Positions 15,124 through 27,520 of a stretch of 64,000 nt of DNA are shown here, piece after piece. The DNA is from Cystobasidium ongulense (lineage: Eukaryota; Basidiomycota; Cystobasidiomycetes; Cystobasidiales; Cystobasidiaceae): NCBI GenBank assembly GCA_022835595.1, contig BQUP01000002.1, positions 2,032,534-2,096,533 on the forward strand, in the 5' to 3' direction. Within the stretch, counting starts at the first letter, position 1, and each line of letters starts with the position of its first letter. Under the pieces are notes generated by a model that was given only the letters and a program-made list of their open reading frames with translations, did no database searches and was not told the DNA's origin. Position numbers and translations under genes: made by a program.

Positions 15124-16912
15124 CTATTTCAGTACTACATCACCTGCCGAAATCGTACCCCAACCAACCAATCTCCAGTGCTTGAGAATTCTGCGCGATA
15201 GTGCAACATTTTCACCAATTTCCGTGCATGCAGGAGAGATGAGCGTAATCTTAGCCAAATCCGCTTTTACACTTGTGACTTTTCCTCCTGTTGATGTCGA
15301 TCCAATGTTGACCATCAGAATTTCTCCCTTGGCAAGCGGGGCGACCTTGGCCTTTTTCTTGTCGTCTGTCTTTACACCGAGCAATCGGCGGAGCAAGTAG
15401 TAGTTGACCTCGAGCTCGAGATAGATTGAAGGAAGCTTGCCGACTGCTCCTAGGACTTGACCGACCAGACGATCTGCTCGGCACAATTGAGGACTGCAGT
15501 GGAGTGCTAGGTCAGTGAAGGAGACAAACTAAGACTATTAAAAGACTCACTCAATCTTCGTACCGACACCAATAAGCCCTCCTGGCACGGCGAAATCCAT
15601 GGTGTTCTTCTCAGCGAGAAGCGTGACAATCCTGCTGAAGATCGGCGTGCATTTCGTCTTTCCTTGCTCGTCTTTCGTGATCAGACCGGGTCGAATTTCA
15701 ATTTCCTGTCCCAGCTTCAGGACTCCCGACAAGATAGATCCACCAGCAACACCACCCTTCAGATCATCGACTTCGGCACCGGGCTTGTTCACATCGAATG
15801 AACGGATGACAATAAGACGAGGGGAAGAGGTAAAGTCGCGAACGGGTACAGGGATGTGCTTGACGATATATTCGAGCACAGCATCGATGTTGTATCGCAG
15901 TTGAGCAGAGATAGGAACAATGGGAGCTGAATCGGCGATTGTGCCTTTGACGAATTTCAAGATTTGTAGGTGATGTTCTTCGGCTTCCTTTTCTTGAATC
16001 AAGTCGACCTTGTTTCTGCATCGAAAACGTTAAAGTTAGTATCAGTTCCATGTAGAACATCGAATAGCGACTTACTGCAAGATAATAATGTGCTTCAATT
16101 TCATAATTTCGATGGCAGCCAAATGTTCCGAAGTTTGAGGTTGAGGGCAAGTTTCGTTGCCAGCGACAAGGAGAAGAGCAGCGTCCATGACAGCGGCACC
16201 GTTCAACATGGTTGCCATCAGAATATCGTGACCGGGGCAATCGACGAAAGAGACATGTCTGAGTAGCTTCATTCTTCCACCGCAGCCGGGCACCTCGCAT
16301 AGTGGTTCGGGTTCCTTGTCGCTCGAGTACGACCTGTACGATCCTGGCCGTTCGCATTTTGGGTTTTGGCAGTGGTAGATCTGTAGGTATACGGTTTCAA
16401 CAATTAGTTCGAAAGTCGGGTAGCTCAAACACAGCCTATACGGCCATTCGTACGCACCTTTGCATTCGCATATCCAAGTTTGATGGTGATATTTCGCTCG
16501 AGCTCATTCTTGAATCGCACAGTCTGGACGCCAGAGATGGCCTTTACGACGGTGGATTTACCGTGTGCGACGTGTCCGATGGTACCTGTGTGAGGGAGAG
16601 CGCGAGCTCCAAGTCAGCCTTTTGCGCCTTCGATTGCTTGCTGCTTGCCTCTGGTTGCAGGTGAATAGGCATTGCACAGGCAGGCAGCGCAGAGGTGAAC
16701 AACGCACCAATATTGATTGTGGCCTGCTTCTGGATGACCTCTGGACTCAGCGGGTTGAGCTGGGTCACGTCAATCTGGAGTTCTGGGAAGGACTCTTGCT
16801 CCATGCCATTGTCGAGACCGCTGTCCGAGCCTGAATCGCTCGAGCTGTCATCGTCGTCGCTGCTCGCGTCCGAGAGCGGTGTGCGCTTGCTGAGCTTGCT
16901 TGCGGGAGCCAT
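15124..16912 (-). CDS. GCD11: translation initiation factor eIF2 subunit gamma
   Basis: eIF2-gamma is the GTPase that binds initiator Met-tRNA and delivers it to the 40S subunit. The start at 16912 ([10 protein letters not shown]) opens a Ser/Asp-rich acidic tail. Then come the P-loop [11 protein letters not shown] (about 16555-16580), the zinc-knuckle region [12 protein letters not shown]...CEVPGCGG (about 16280-16370), the G3 box [22 protein letters not shown] and the G4 box [14 protein letters not shown]. The EF-Tu-like domains follow ([48 protein letters not shown]), and the end is [13 protein letters not shown] at 15124. At least four short introns lie between these blocks. An alternative upstream ATG at 17050 is in frame but not family-like. 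It is divergent from the PPR gene. Confidence 0.95.
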
Positions 16913-17097
16913 GGCTGCGCTCCTTGTGAGTCGACTAGGATGCTTGATGTGCAGCGAGTTGGCACACGAAAGAGAGCAAGCGACCTTCTTGAAATTTGGC
17001 AGAGGCAATCCCTCACCACCCTGCTTTCTTTCCAACTTGCTCACAGTCAAGCAGCAGGACTGACTGGCCGCGACAAGAACATGCTCCAGACGCGGAT
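16913..17097. promoter_or_regulatory. short divergent promoter GCD11 / PPR-like gene
   Basis: Only about 185 bp separate the two preferred start codons, so both promoters and 5' UTRs must overlap here. A longer in-frame start for the plus-strand gene at 16996 would reduce the gap further. Confidence 0.5.
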
Positions 17098-19765
17098 ATG
17101 TGCTCGCAGTGCTCGTTCCAGGTAATTCTGAGAAGCCTGCGCTTCCACCAGGCGAAACACTCGCATCATGCTGGACGCTTTACACGGCGAAGGAGCGACC
17201 GAAGAAGCTTTTCCACCTCTTTGGCGCCTAAAGCCAGTTCGGCCGCTATCCTCCTACCGCCCCGCAAGCCTGCATCATTCACACTGCCCTCACTTCACTT
17301 TCTGTCCCAATCCTACTCAATATGGAACACTCGAAAGTCTTCGCCACCTGTACCTCTCCCACAGGAAATACTCGCAGACAACCCCTTCGCTTCTCACCAT
17401 GATGCAGCTAGGCTGTTGTATTCACTGTCAAGCCATCCCACGGCCCTGTCAGATATTGATAATGTGATCTGTCCGACCCTAGCTGGCCTACTCTCTGTCC
17501 ATCATTACGCCGGCGCAAGAGCTGTACTCGAAAGAGTGTTACATGAAATGATCCAATATCCAGCCCATAAACTGCCAGTCGGCAGACAAGCACTCAACAA
17601 AGTCATATCAACCCTCGTAGGAACAGATGAATATCGCAGACTGCCACACTGGGAGCTACATTCTCTCCCAGCTATGCGTTCAATGCTGTTCCTCATCCTG
17701 CAATACCTCGTTCAGTATCCCGAAAAGTTCTCCCTCTTTCCGCAACACGCCCAGACTCTAGTCTGCGTACCCGAATACCTGGATCTCCAGTCGATGACTC
17801 TGGTATTACAACTCTTCGACAAGGTGCTCAAGGATCATCCGCAAGGCCCGAGTCTAGGCTATAACATACCCACGCTGCACAATATCATGCGCGTATACGC
17901 TCTACAGGGCGACCCGAAAGGGGCAGGTGAATGGATGAGAGCTATCTCCGAAGCGACAGATGCAAAGCGCGCGCGCGATGCAAAGCGTGCGCGCGAGACA
18001 ACTCAGCGCGCATCGTTGACAGAATGCGAGAAGCCACTCGAGAAGACAAAGCTCTCAAAGGCATCTTCTCAAAAGGCGTCACAATTTAATAGGAGGAAAT
18101 CTATAGCTTCTTCAGCTGAACTACTCGGCACTACCTACATCAGCTCTCTCGCTCATTTGAATGACGAAAACGGCAAGCCGGTATCGACTATAGACTCAAA
18201 AGCAGCTATGAAAGTCTTTCAGGAGCTGTGGCGGCCGGGTGGTACGCAACAGGACAGCTCAAGCGAGTTAGAGCCTAAATTGTCCGATGCAGTTGTCAAC
18301 TTGGATATATTTACTTGGTCTGCCTTGCTGCACGCCGCAGCATTGGATTTAAACCAAATATCGTCGGAGAGATTGCTAGAAATTCTTCATACATTGGAAA
18401 GATATCGTGAGTTCAGCTTGTACCAAGCTTTGGTTCATGTCTTTCATGCTAACGAGCTTTCAAAACCCGCTAGCATCGTTGCCTGAACCTAATACAGTAG
18501 CGTATACTGCTGTTCTTGGTGGACTGAACAGACGAGGCGACTATCATCTAGCGCGGCAGCTCTTTGAGTACGAAATTCTTCCGAAAGCCATCGTTCAAGC
18601 TAGACAGGCCGTATCTGGGATTCGGATCGATAAGCACGCCGACGAAAGCATCGTTATAGACTCGCAGTTACTGCAAGCTGTCGTCTACACCTGGACTGGC
18701 TTGGGAGATATCGAGATGGCTGTTGCAATAATAAGATGGTTTGGCCGCAAGAAGAACCAAGATGCTGCGGTCGAGCGTGGCGAAGCTTCTGCTCTGAGCA
18801 GCACAACGTCCGTCGAAGCAGAAGCGTCAAATACTGCAGCAACACAAGCAAGCTTCCCTGAAAGCCTACGAGGAACAGTCAAGGTTGATACTTTGCTTGT
18901 TAACCAGCTTATGACCGACTTGGCCAAAATGAATCGCTTCAACTCGGTCTACAACCTTTTCAGTTCAATGACAAGCTTGTACAGTGTCTACCCCGATGGG
19001 GTCACTCTTGCGATACTCGCAAAGACGGCCCTAAGCTCTGCGAAGATGAGGAAAAAGGGCCTTGTGCCTGATCATGCTGAAGACATCTGGCGATCTGACG
19101 ATGGTCCTCCGTTCCCAGAGTCAGCGAGGGATGTGTTCTTCTCGCATAATAGCGAGTCGACACGTTCAGGTCTGCGGGACGGCCAAGAAGTGAGGGAGAC
19201 TGGCATATGGGACGGTAAAGAGCCCGTGCAAAGGGTGATGGCTATGTACTGGTGTATGCTGGAGCAAAACTTTGATGTTGCGCATAGCATAGCGGTACAA
19301 GACAGCATGCAGGTTGCGTCCAAGGGATTTTTTTCTTTCGGAAAGACAGAGGAGGCAACGGATGAGCTTGATGCAAACGAAGCGTCAATCCCAGTCGAGC
19401 AATATCACTTCACCTCTGGACTTGAAGGTGCAATGTCACCAGAAGATTACATCTACAACTGGCCCTCTTTACATCCTACACTGGTCAACATGCACATGCT
19501 TGTCATACTATCAGCGTACTTCGGCAGAGGGTCTGATATCCCGCTTATTTTATCGCACATGAAAGCACTCCACATGATCCCAATGAAAAAGACGCTGTGT
19601 CTGGCTTTGTGGGCGTTCGAAGAGACGGGCGTGTATTCGCAAGAGATGAAAACGTTTAGAAACTGGTTGGTTGATTGGCTTGCAGACGTACCTGATGATA
19701 AAATGGTAGGAGAATTCCGAGCTAGACAGTGGGGAGGTCGTAATCAACCTGGTGTTAGGAAGTGA
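17098..19765 (+). CDS. mitochondrial PPR-like protein
   Basis: This is probably a mitochondrial RNA-binding pentatricopeptide-type protein. The start at 17098 (MCSQCSFQVILRSLRF) gives a basic, Arg/Ser-rich presequence (FTRRRSDRRSFSTSL) typical of mitochondrial import. The rest is helical and repeat-like, with PPR-style phrases such as VAYTAVLGGLNRRGDYHLAR (about 18500-18560) and LLQAVVYTWTGLGDIEMAVA (18670-18730). One intron at 18407-18473 (67 nt) joins two long exons in frame (LERYP to SLPEP). A direct duplication DAKRAR DAKRAR lies near 17958-17995. The stop is at 19763-19765. An in-frame ATG at 16996 would add 34 residues. The specific target RNA is unknown. Confidence 0.75.
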
Positions 19766-19904
19766 ATCAGGCAGCAGAAGTGTTCAGTGCTGTTGTACTG
19801 TTTAGGGAAAATGATCTGCGCTGTCTCGTCGATCAGCTGCATTTATTGCGCCTGAAAAGCGACAACTTGCTTGTCACGATGTTAATGACCATCTGGAATA
19901 CGCC

Positions 19905-21536
19905 ATGTCGCGCGTCCTCAAGACGACCCTAGTGCTCACGCTGCCAGTGGTGGTGCTCAGCACGCCTCTGCTGCTGCTCTGCGTCTTCATCCCGTTCGTG
20001 GGCTTTCTCGCACTTCCAACCGTGCTGGCATGCTCGGTGTATCTGCTCTACGGGACGACCTGGCTGTGCTATCTCGTGCTTTCGCCTCAGTCAAAGCTTC
20101 CATACTCTCCCAAAAGATGCTACAAAGTATGCCGCGAAGCTGCGCGATGGCTGTACGAGGCATATCGACTGAATGCTGCTGGACTCGCGATGGACTGGGC
20201 CTATCGGCGCGTAATGGTACTTGGAAGCAAAGGGAGAGACCAAATCATACGCGAGAATCTACCGTATGGAAGCTATAAAGGAGACAAGAAACTAGATGTT
20301 TACCTCCCTCCGTCGACGTTCACATCTCACAAGCGCGCTGAAGATGCAGAGGATGACAAGTGTGACGGTGGCGAATCGACAACATCGGCCACAGACGACC
20401 CAGCTCCTGTGATTGTGCTCATCTGTACAGGAGGATGGGGTGTATTCTCAGACAAGAGGTACTTCGTGCAGATTGCTCTGACATTGCGGAAGAAAGGCTT
20501 CATAGTGGTAGTTCCCGATATAGTATGTTCGGACAACCAAAGTTTATTTACCAGGAAGGAGGCTAATAGGTGCTTTTCAAGACTCTCTACCCCGAAGGCA
20601 AAGCGGTAGACATGGTCGCAGACGTCCGACGCGTACTAGCTTGGACAGCTAGAAACGCCTCTAAATATGGCGGCAACTCAGAGGCTATCTATCTCATGGG
20701 TCACGGAAGCGGGGCCCATTTGGCTCTGCTGACGGTAGTACAAGAAGCTGTCGTCCGTTCGAGAGATGCCTTCTGGTTCTCGTCCTACGTCAAAGAGGCT
20801 GAACAAGGCAGAGCAGCGAGAATGAAGGCTTCTCCCGGACCGTACGAAGATCACGATGACCCATCAAATGACAACGATTCATTCGCAGATCAATCAGTCA
20901 ATGCAGATAGCACCAAAAACAACATAGAAGTATCAGCGGGCATACGAAGGCTGGAAATTTGGGGAGGAGAAAACGTCGAGATCCCAAAAATCAAGGGCAT
21001 GATACTCATGTCTTGCATAAGCGATGTTATCAAGCATACGAGAAATGAGTTCAAGAATGGGTTGGAACAGATAAGTCCCTTGCGGAAAGCTTTGGGACCT
21101 AGTCATGCACAGTGCTTGATGGCTAGTCCGTCGCATGTACTGTTTGGGGCAAAGCAGGTGAGCATATCGAACTTCGAGAGTTTTGCCGCCCGCTAACTGC
21201 ACCGTTCTTGCAGATCATCAATCCCAAGTCCCTGCCTCCGCATATCCTCCTTATTCACGGTGGTCGGGATCAGAGTGTCCCCATAGGTGAGCTTCTCTAT
21301 ACTGCTGGAATGATAGATTCTTAACTCTTAACTATGCTTGGCTATTGTCAGTCCAAAGCGTGCTCCTGAAGACCCTCCTTCAAGGCGTCAATGTGCGCGA
21401 TGTCACCCTCAAAGCATATCGCGACCTGAGTCACATGGAATGCCTGACTGCGCTGTGTGGCCGAACCAGCAAGTACTCTTCCATGATAGCTGGCGAGATT
21501 GTTGGACTCGTTGCGAAGGGTGAGGGGTGGGTGTGA
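19905..21536 (+). CDS. membrane-anchored alpha/beta hydrolase (isoprenylcysteine methylesterase-like)
   Basis: Two hydrophobic helices (LKTTLVLTLPVVVLSTPLLLLCVF and a second reaching about residue 60) precede an alpha/beta-hydrolase core. The core has LDVYLPP, the oxyanion-loop-like TGGWGVFSDKRYF, the nucleophile elbow GHGSGAHLALL (about 20700-20730), the Asp strand LLIHGGRDQSVPI (about 21240-21285) and the His in LSHMECLT (about 21430), so a full Ser-Asp-His triad is visible. Introns occur at 20524-20570, about 21160-21213 and about 21285-21350, and all keep frame. Order and motifs resemble prenylcysteine methylesterase-like hydrolases. The substrate is not established. An acidic low-complexity insertion (about 20845-20910) sits between elbow and Asp. 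Confidence 0.8.
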
Positions 21537-21834
21537 GTCCCTCCTCGAATTAGTGGTAAGGCTTCTCTCGGGTTTCAAAGCTTTTCCTTGTTGCTTGTAT
21601 ATTACCCAGGTTCGAATAGCGCGCGCAAAGTAGCGGACCGCCGTGTTCGTATAGTGTCCAGCAGAGTGTAGCTGTCGTTTATAGCATATCCCGAAGCAAA
21701 GCTGCAATACATCGTTCCCTGCTATATCAAAGCGACTCGATCACCCTTCGACATTTTCTTCCAGAAGAAATGGAGGGCCATCCGCGACCTGACTTTTGAC
21801 CATCAATTGCACACCTCGAAACCAGTTCGCAATC

Positions 21835-22427
21835 ATGTCTACCGATCTCCTATGGCTCCTCCTACGCAACAACAACTCCAAGTTGGTCAAGCGCTCCGGC
21901 GTTAGAAAGCAGCTGTCCGCTGAGAAGGGCAACTTGGCTGTGAGTGTGGGCGGGCGAACAGCGTTGATGGAACAGCATGCTGATGTTACATGTTGTAATA
22001 ACCACAGAACACCCACTCCTTCCACAACAACGGCTTCATTCACGCCAAGACCGTCGATGTCTCCCCCAACCCATCCGGCCAAGGTGTCGTTCTAACCACC
22101 CGCAAGCAGAAGGCTGGACCCAACCAGGTCAAGAAGGCCGCCTATGTCCAGAACTTGAAGGCTGGCTCTTCCCGCAAGACCTCCGCTGCCGTCAGAAACT
22201 CTGTCAAGAGCTACCGACCTGAGCAGGTCACTGTGCGTGATTGTGTGATTGGAGCATGATGTACAAAATGCTGATTTGGATCACCTTGACAGCTCGCCGT
22301 CGCACGCGCTTCAGGCATCCTACGATCCCAAAAAGCCGCCAAGAAGAGCAAGTCCACCAAGGCTCCTCGAGTACGCAGCGTCAAGGCAAAGAAGGCTGCT
22401 GCCGCCAAAGCCAAAGCCTCCGCATAA
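21835..22427 (+). CDS. RPL28: 60S ribosomal protein L28 (eL28)
   Basis: This is a large-subunit ribosomal protein of the L28e family. There are three exons: 21835-21939 (MSTDLLWLLLRNNNSKLVKRS), 22008-22232 (NTHSFHNNGFIHAKTVDVSP, TTRKQKAGPNQ) and 22293-22427, with an Ala/Lys-rich tail ending KAKASA. Both introns (68 and 60 nt) are GT-AG and fall in phase 0. The length of about 154 residues fits the family. The symbol is given by the eL28 family name; in budding yeast numbering RPL28 means a different protein. Confidence 0.92.
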
Positions 22428-22907
22428 GTTTGATGTCGTCGGCTTGCTGGACTAGATAGCAGTACTATTGGCAAAAGCGCGGGAGATGGAGGCATAGATG
22501 CTAGCACAGAGATGAGCAGATGCTAGCCGTGACTGTGGCTAAGTGAAGGTCAGGTCAATCTGATTAGTATTGCTGTCGTATCTTGCAATTCACTGTCCGT
22601 CTGCCTGGTTCTTCCAACACACCACTTAACCTGGCGCACAACAATCAGCTCGCACACTCTGCCTTGACCTGTCATTGCTGATGAATTGAAGGGTCGTCGG
22701 GCTATCTACATGTCATGTCGGCGAATACTTGCTCGCTTGCACGATGGTCGATCGCCTTCACCTCGACATTGCTGCGCATCTCTGCTGCACGTCTGGATGC
22801 ATGCTGTCTATTTTCGGACTCGCTCGACACTGGTTGCTATCAATACCAACTGTCGCCTGCTATTGAAGCCCTCCGTCTCCACGGTTTTTTCAGTCACTGC
22901 GCGAGGC
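22428..22907. other. intergenic region upstream of the PSD gene
   Basis: About 480 bp. The frame of the PSD first exon is open back to 22686 but shows no family-like sequence there, so I treat it as promoter and 5' UTR, or possibly an extended N-terminus. Confidence 0.4.
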
Positions 22908-24993
22908 ATGGGCTTCCACTGGATTCACAAGACGGCAACGCCGACGAGCCCGCCAGAAGCTGAGCACGACAGGGCAGAGCTCCCACAAGAGGCTCAGAAC
23001 GCAGCTCATGCACTGCAGCATGTGCGTCGGACAGTAATATAACAGCAGAATCCAGGCCAGGTTCATTCTGACCACGTCTTCTATGAATAGGCCATCACAG
23101 CTTCTGAACAGCCAGGCGCACCTTCCAAAGTCGGAATACTCTCGCACGCAGATCGTATAGTGCGCTCGACAGCCCACTCATGGCTGAAAGAACTGCTGCC
23201 TGAGCTCGAAGAGAGAACTGCAGTGCGTCGTGCCGTTCCTTCTTGAGCATTATCCTTGTTGCCACGTGCTAAGTATACTATACGTTTTGTTTCCAACAGG
23301 AAGAAGAATACGGCAATTTCGTAGTGTCTGACAGATATACAGGAGGGAAGAAATGGGAGTCGGTCCCTCTGTATGTGCGCGTAGGGGTGAGTAGGGCCTC
23401 TGACGGTCAGGCGAGACACTGTAGCTGAGAACGGTCTACATTGCACGTGTCCGAAGATGAGCCTGCTCTTCACAGGAGCTGGCGACCAGCTACTGGGATA
23501 CAACTACATCTCCAAGGTGTGTGGTCAACTTGAGATCAGCTTTTACCGACTTGCGGCCTGCCTGATGAAACTTGCTTCCATTCTATCTTTAGCTCTTGAT
23601 CCAGCAATCCATTAAACAAGGGAAGCTCTTCGACTCGGAGGTTGGAGCACATGTATGTACATCATCCTATACACCATCAAAATTGTTTGACTGATGTTGT
23701 CAACTATCCCAGGAACACATAGTCGAATTCGTCAAGGCCTACAGTCTCCAAGAGTCATTGCCAGAGCTAGCAGAACCCGATTTGACAAAATACAAGACTT
23801 TTAATACTTTCTTTTCAAGAGCGTTAAAGCCAGGTGTAAGACCTCCTGCTGGTGGAGATAATACAGTAGTTAGTTCTGCTGACTGCAGGTATGTGACGTC
23901 AAGCCATGATCGCGCTGAACCTCATTAACGAAATAACGTCTGCTTTCTGCCAGATTGACTGTATGGGAGAACGTAACTTCTGCAACGCAATTCTGGATCA
24001 AAGGAAGAGGTTTCACAATACCTAACCTCCTTCAGGATGACTCGATCTCTCATAGACCTGAATTCAGTCAGGGCGCTTCCCGTGAGCAGCTCATCCTTAC
24101 CGATTTGAAATTCAAGGACCTCATCTAACGTATTGCTCTTTTCATAGTCGCTATATTCCGCTTGGCCCCTGTGAGACTCACCTTAATGACATGAAAAGGA
24201 GAGTATCATCAGCTCACACCATGTATTTCACCCTTTCAGCAAGATTACCATAGATGGCACAGCCCCTTGAAGGGTGCGATGGGACCAATCAAGCCTATAC
24301 CTGGCCAACTATACAGTAGGATATGTACTTGAGCTATCGAGTTTCGCGTCTAACACCTTGTGCTCTACAGCTGTAAATCCGATGGCGGTACGAAACAAGG
24401 ATGTAGATGTTTTCACCGCCAACAAGGTAAGCACGTACAGATAATCTTTCCTTTTCCTGAACCACAGCTAAATATATTTCATCTCATCTTGTCAGCGCGA
24501 TATTCGTCTGCTTAGTACACCGCATTTTGAAGATAGTAAAGATCCTGTAGTTATTCCCATTGTCTCCGTCGGAGCGATGCTTGTGGGTAGTATTGGACAT
24601 ACCCGGGCGGAAGGCACGCAAGTGGAAAGAGCCGAAGAATTGGGGTACTTTGCATATGGAGGTAGGATCCCCCACTCTGTTCTGAAAGATATTACGAGAT
24701 TAGTCTAAAAGGCACCATTTTCACACAGGTTCGACCGTAATTGTGATCTTCCCTACCGGATTCATCAAGTTTGACGAGGTTTGTATCCCGTACATGTGCA
24801 CTGCTACAAGACGTGCCTGACCATTTACACAATCATTTCACAGGACCTCGTCAAGTACTCAAAGGAGGCAATAGAGACTGTTGTCAAGGTAAGTAGCATT
24901 GCAAGAGAAGCTTCAAGAGCCTCAACTAGCGGGGAAACGAGCTGATTACGGTGTCGGCAGGTCGGAGAAAGTATCGGTACTAGACTTTACTGA
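22908..24993 (+). CDS. phosphatidylserine decarboxylase proenzyme
   Basis: This enzyme converts phosphatidylserine to phosphatidylethanolamine. The start at 22908 (MGFHWIHKTATP) is the most upstream family-plausible ATG. Blocks are KTFNTFFSRALKPGVRP (about 23790-23850), SADCRLTVWENV, FRLAPQDYHRWHSPLKGAMGPIKPI joined across a 70-nt intron at 24170-24239, VNPMAVRNKDVDVFTANKRDIRLL, VGAMLVGSIGHT (about 24570) and YFAYGGSTVIVIFP (about 24655-24755). The GGST is the autocatalytic cleavage site that generates the pyruvoyl group. The last exon (24961-24993) ends VGESIGTRLY. About eleven introns are present, and no N-terminal C2 domain is seen. Whether it is the mitochondrial or the Golgi/endosomal form depends on the unresolved N-terminus. 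Confidence 0.92.
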
Positions 24994-25459
24994 TCTACGA
25001 CCGTGCATCAGCTATCCGCTTCCTAGTGTATCGGTATGTGCCAAAGCTCGGATCCAGGAAGCAAACTTTCAGTTTCGCCATCCCTTGCTGAGTCTTGTGT
25101 TTGTCTGAAGTCACTTCTACTAGGTATGCACCCTGACATTCGGGCGAGAGCGATTGTTCATAGATAGACAGGCAGGTCATTCGGTCCGTTACGGCCAGGC
25201 CATATTAAGAAATGGCATATGCAGTGCAAATCGACCACTCGGGGGACAAATGACGAGACTCGTCCTCTGTTCCTTTTCGCTGTTGGAAGTGGCCATTAAG
25301 CTCAGGCAGCCGAGCACTAACTTCCGACTTTGGTGACGTTGTTGACGCCAGATTGAGTCTGAGTTGTATAGCTGACTGGAGTAGTTCTGCTGTCAAGTCC
25401 CCTTGTCTTGTCCACCTGCTTTCCCCTTACGATTGCGCACTGATCTGTACATCTATGAT
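24994..25459. other. intergenic region between PSD and the nickel transporter (convergent)
   Basis: About 465 bp between two convergent stop codons. Only short frames without recognisable features are present. Confidence 0.4.
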
Positions 25460-27191
25460 CTAGGCCGTTGTAATAGCGGCTTCCTGCTTTGCCATAGCTT
25501 CCAGCTTCGCGATCTGTTTCCGGCGGTATTTACGCATACCAATATAGACTGCACCACAAAGGAGCATTACTCCTACTATACCAGCACCTATATATCCACT
25601 AGAATCATTGCAAGCTGCCCAAAATCTCCACCATCGTCCATCAAGTCCGCTTGAACTTTCAGCGGCTTCTGCACAAGAAGCGCATTTCTCCAATGCTATT
25701 CCCATAAATTCAATGATTGAAATTGCAAACGCTACAAGGATACTAATTATTGTTAGAACGATGGAAAGTTCAGAATAGAGTTGCGCTTTGGCTGGTTGTA
25801 TCATAGTCTTAATAGCTGGATTTGCTTCGCTCGTGGCTTGTGGAGATTTTTCGAGGTCTGTATCATCTGTATTTTGGAATTGTTTCGGTGTCTCGGCTTC
25901 CTGTATTTCTTCAACTGGAACGGAAGCTTTGGCTATTGCTCCATTGTCACCTGTGATCTCCGGTACTAAAGAGGTGACTACTGGTAGCTCGTATTCAGGA
26001 AGTTGTTCTTGCTTTGCCTCGTCGTTGGATGTCTCTTTTTTGCGCCAGAGTATTTTCCAGTGCTCCTCGCCGCGCTGTGGCATGGCATATCCCCAGAGCA
26101 TGAGTGTCGAGTCGAGCTGCATTAGATGCGGAATGGGCGAAGTAAGGTTCTGAAAGCACTATGTACAAGTAGATCAGAAGGTAAACTTGCTTACACTATC
26201 TACCAGAGCCATCCCAGCTGTAAACAAAGCAGGCAGGATGATGATCTCGCTATTTTTGATTTGACCGCCGCCGGAAGGTCTGATAGCAACAGCTGAGACG
26301 CCCAGTAGTGTGATTTCGGAAGCAGTATCAACTGTGTACTAAACCTTAGCGATATTCTGGGTAACCGGTATCAATTCTCAGCTTACAACCGAAGCCAAAG
26401 AGAATGCCAATTGGGTACAGCTTCCATGGCTTATCAATGAGTTTCAGAAGCGGTCTTGCAATACGACCCATACATCCCCATACTTGCGTTTGTTCTATAC
26501 TTTCACCACGCTTAGTATGGCGACGGTCTCGGAGGATCTTGTATAGAATGACCGAATTTATAGCCGCGAGAAGAAAGAGGAAGGAAGCAGAGACTGAGAT
26601 TCCGATGATTCCACCGACGCTCGAGACTGGATCTAGCTTGTTCGCTACAGAGATGGAGATAGCCACTGCCATCGTGACTGCTATGACGATTGTAGAATGG
26701 CCAAGCGAGAAGAATAGGCCACATGTGAGGCTGTAGTTGCAAGGCGTGTCAGCTTGGTCGAAAACGACATAAAAAGTACACACGGTCTCTGGCCTTTGGC
26801 GACCAATTGCCGCGTAGCATTGTCGATGGCACTTGATGAGCAGAGTCATGAAGTCAGTTGTTCCAGTTTGTGCTGCAAGTCTTCCATATACTAATGGACA
26901 GACCTGATGTGATCGGCGTCTGCAGTAATCATTGTGAGCGCTGTCCACCTCGCTTTCAACAAGAATGTGCCTACCTAGAGCATGCCTGAGTCCCAAAGTA
27001 TACGCTATCGCTGCCAGAGAAAGAACGCGACTTCTCTCGGAGGTAGAGAAGAGTCCGATGGCTACCAGCCAAACTGCCAGGTTGACTGCAACCAAGGAAG
27101 CGATCAGAAGGTAGCTTCTGCCCACCAGAGTGAGCTGTCTGTTAAAGAGCATCGGTTGTTGGAAAGGAGTGTGGTGTGAGTACAAAAGCAA
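25460..27191 (-). CDS. nickel/cobalt transporter of the NiCoT family
   Basis: This is a plasma-membrane Ni2+/Co2+ uptake permease; in fungi, nickel serves urease. The start at 27191 leads to hydrophobic helices. The NiCoT signature LRHALDADHISAIDNATRQL is assembled from three exons, the middle one only 16 nt (26904-26919). Further blocks are LTCGLFFSLGHSTIVIAVTMAVA (about 26640-26720), YPIGILFGFGFDTASEITLLG (about 26300-26420), ALFTAGMALVDSLDSTLMLWGYAMP across an intron at about 26120-26190, then a long charged loop and three C-terminal helices ending near 25470. An in-frame second ATG at 27152 is possible. It diverges from the unrecognised region that follows. Confidence 0.92.
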
Positions 27192-27334
27192 GCTGCTTGA
27201 GAGTAAGAAGCTTCAACTGCGTTCTTTCTGCCTGCTCTTGTCCCCGCTGGCCTACAACGTGATCGATGAGAAAAGATAACGAGCGGGAAGAATACCACCA
27301 CCGGCTTGGACACTCTCCAATACCTCAGACTACA

Positions 27335-27520
27335 ATGCTCATTCAGCCCGCGACGTTCGCTCGCAATCATCCTCTAGCTATGCTCCGTTCCTGCTATGCT
27401 GCTGCGAACGCGACGAAGACGACAAAGTCCAAAAAGAAGCAGGCTCCGCCAAGACGGAAGTCCAGTCGCTTATCTTGCTATTCACCTCAAAGCTTCCTTA
27501 GGCAAATGAGAGCCTCTTGA
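27335..27520 (+). CDS. short open frame with a mitochondrial-presequence-like start, possibly a truncated exon
   Basis: This open frame reads MLIQPATFARNHPLAMLRSC, then a Lys/Arg-rich stretch with TKSKKKQAPPRRK, and stops after 61 codons. The N-terminus (basic, Ser/Ala-rich, no acidic residues) resembles a mitochondrial targeting peptide, and it begins about 145 bp from the divergent nickel-transporter start. No continuation in a recognisable family was found downstream. It may be the surviving first exon of a lost gene or a chance frame. Confidence 0.3.
   Translation: MLIQPATFARNHPLAMLRSCYAAANATKTTKSKKKQAPPRRKSSRLSCYSPQSFLRQMRAS

Noticed and set aside
16913-17050. N-terminal extension of eIF2-gamma from an ATG at 17050
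   Set aside because: The added residues are not family-like and the ATG at 16912 begins the expected acidic N-terminus.
16996-17097. Longer start for the PPR-like gene
   Set aside because: It would place the coding start in the short divergent promoter. The start at 17098 gives a better mitochondrial presequence.
21608-21622. GGTTCGAATAG, resembling a tRNA B box
   Set aside because: It lacks the CC ending and no flanking T-arm or acceptor stem can be drawn.
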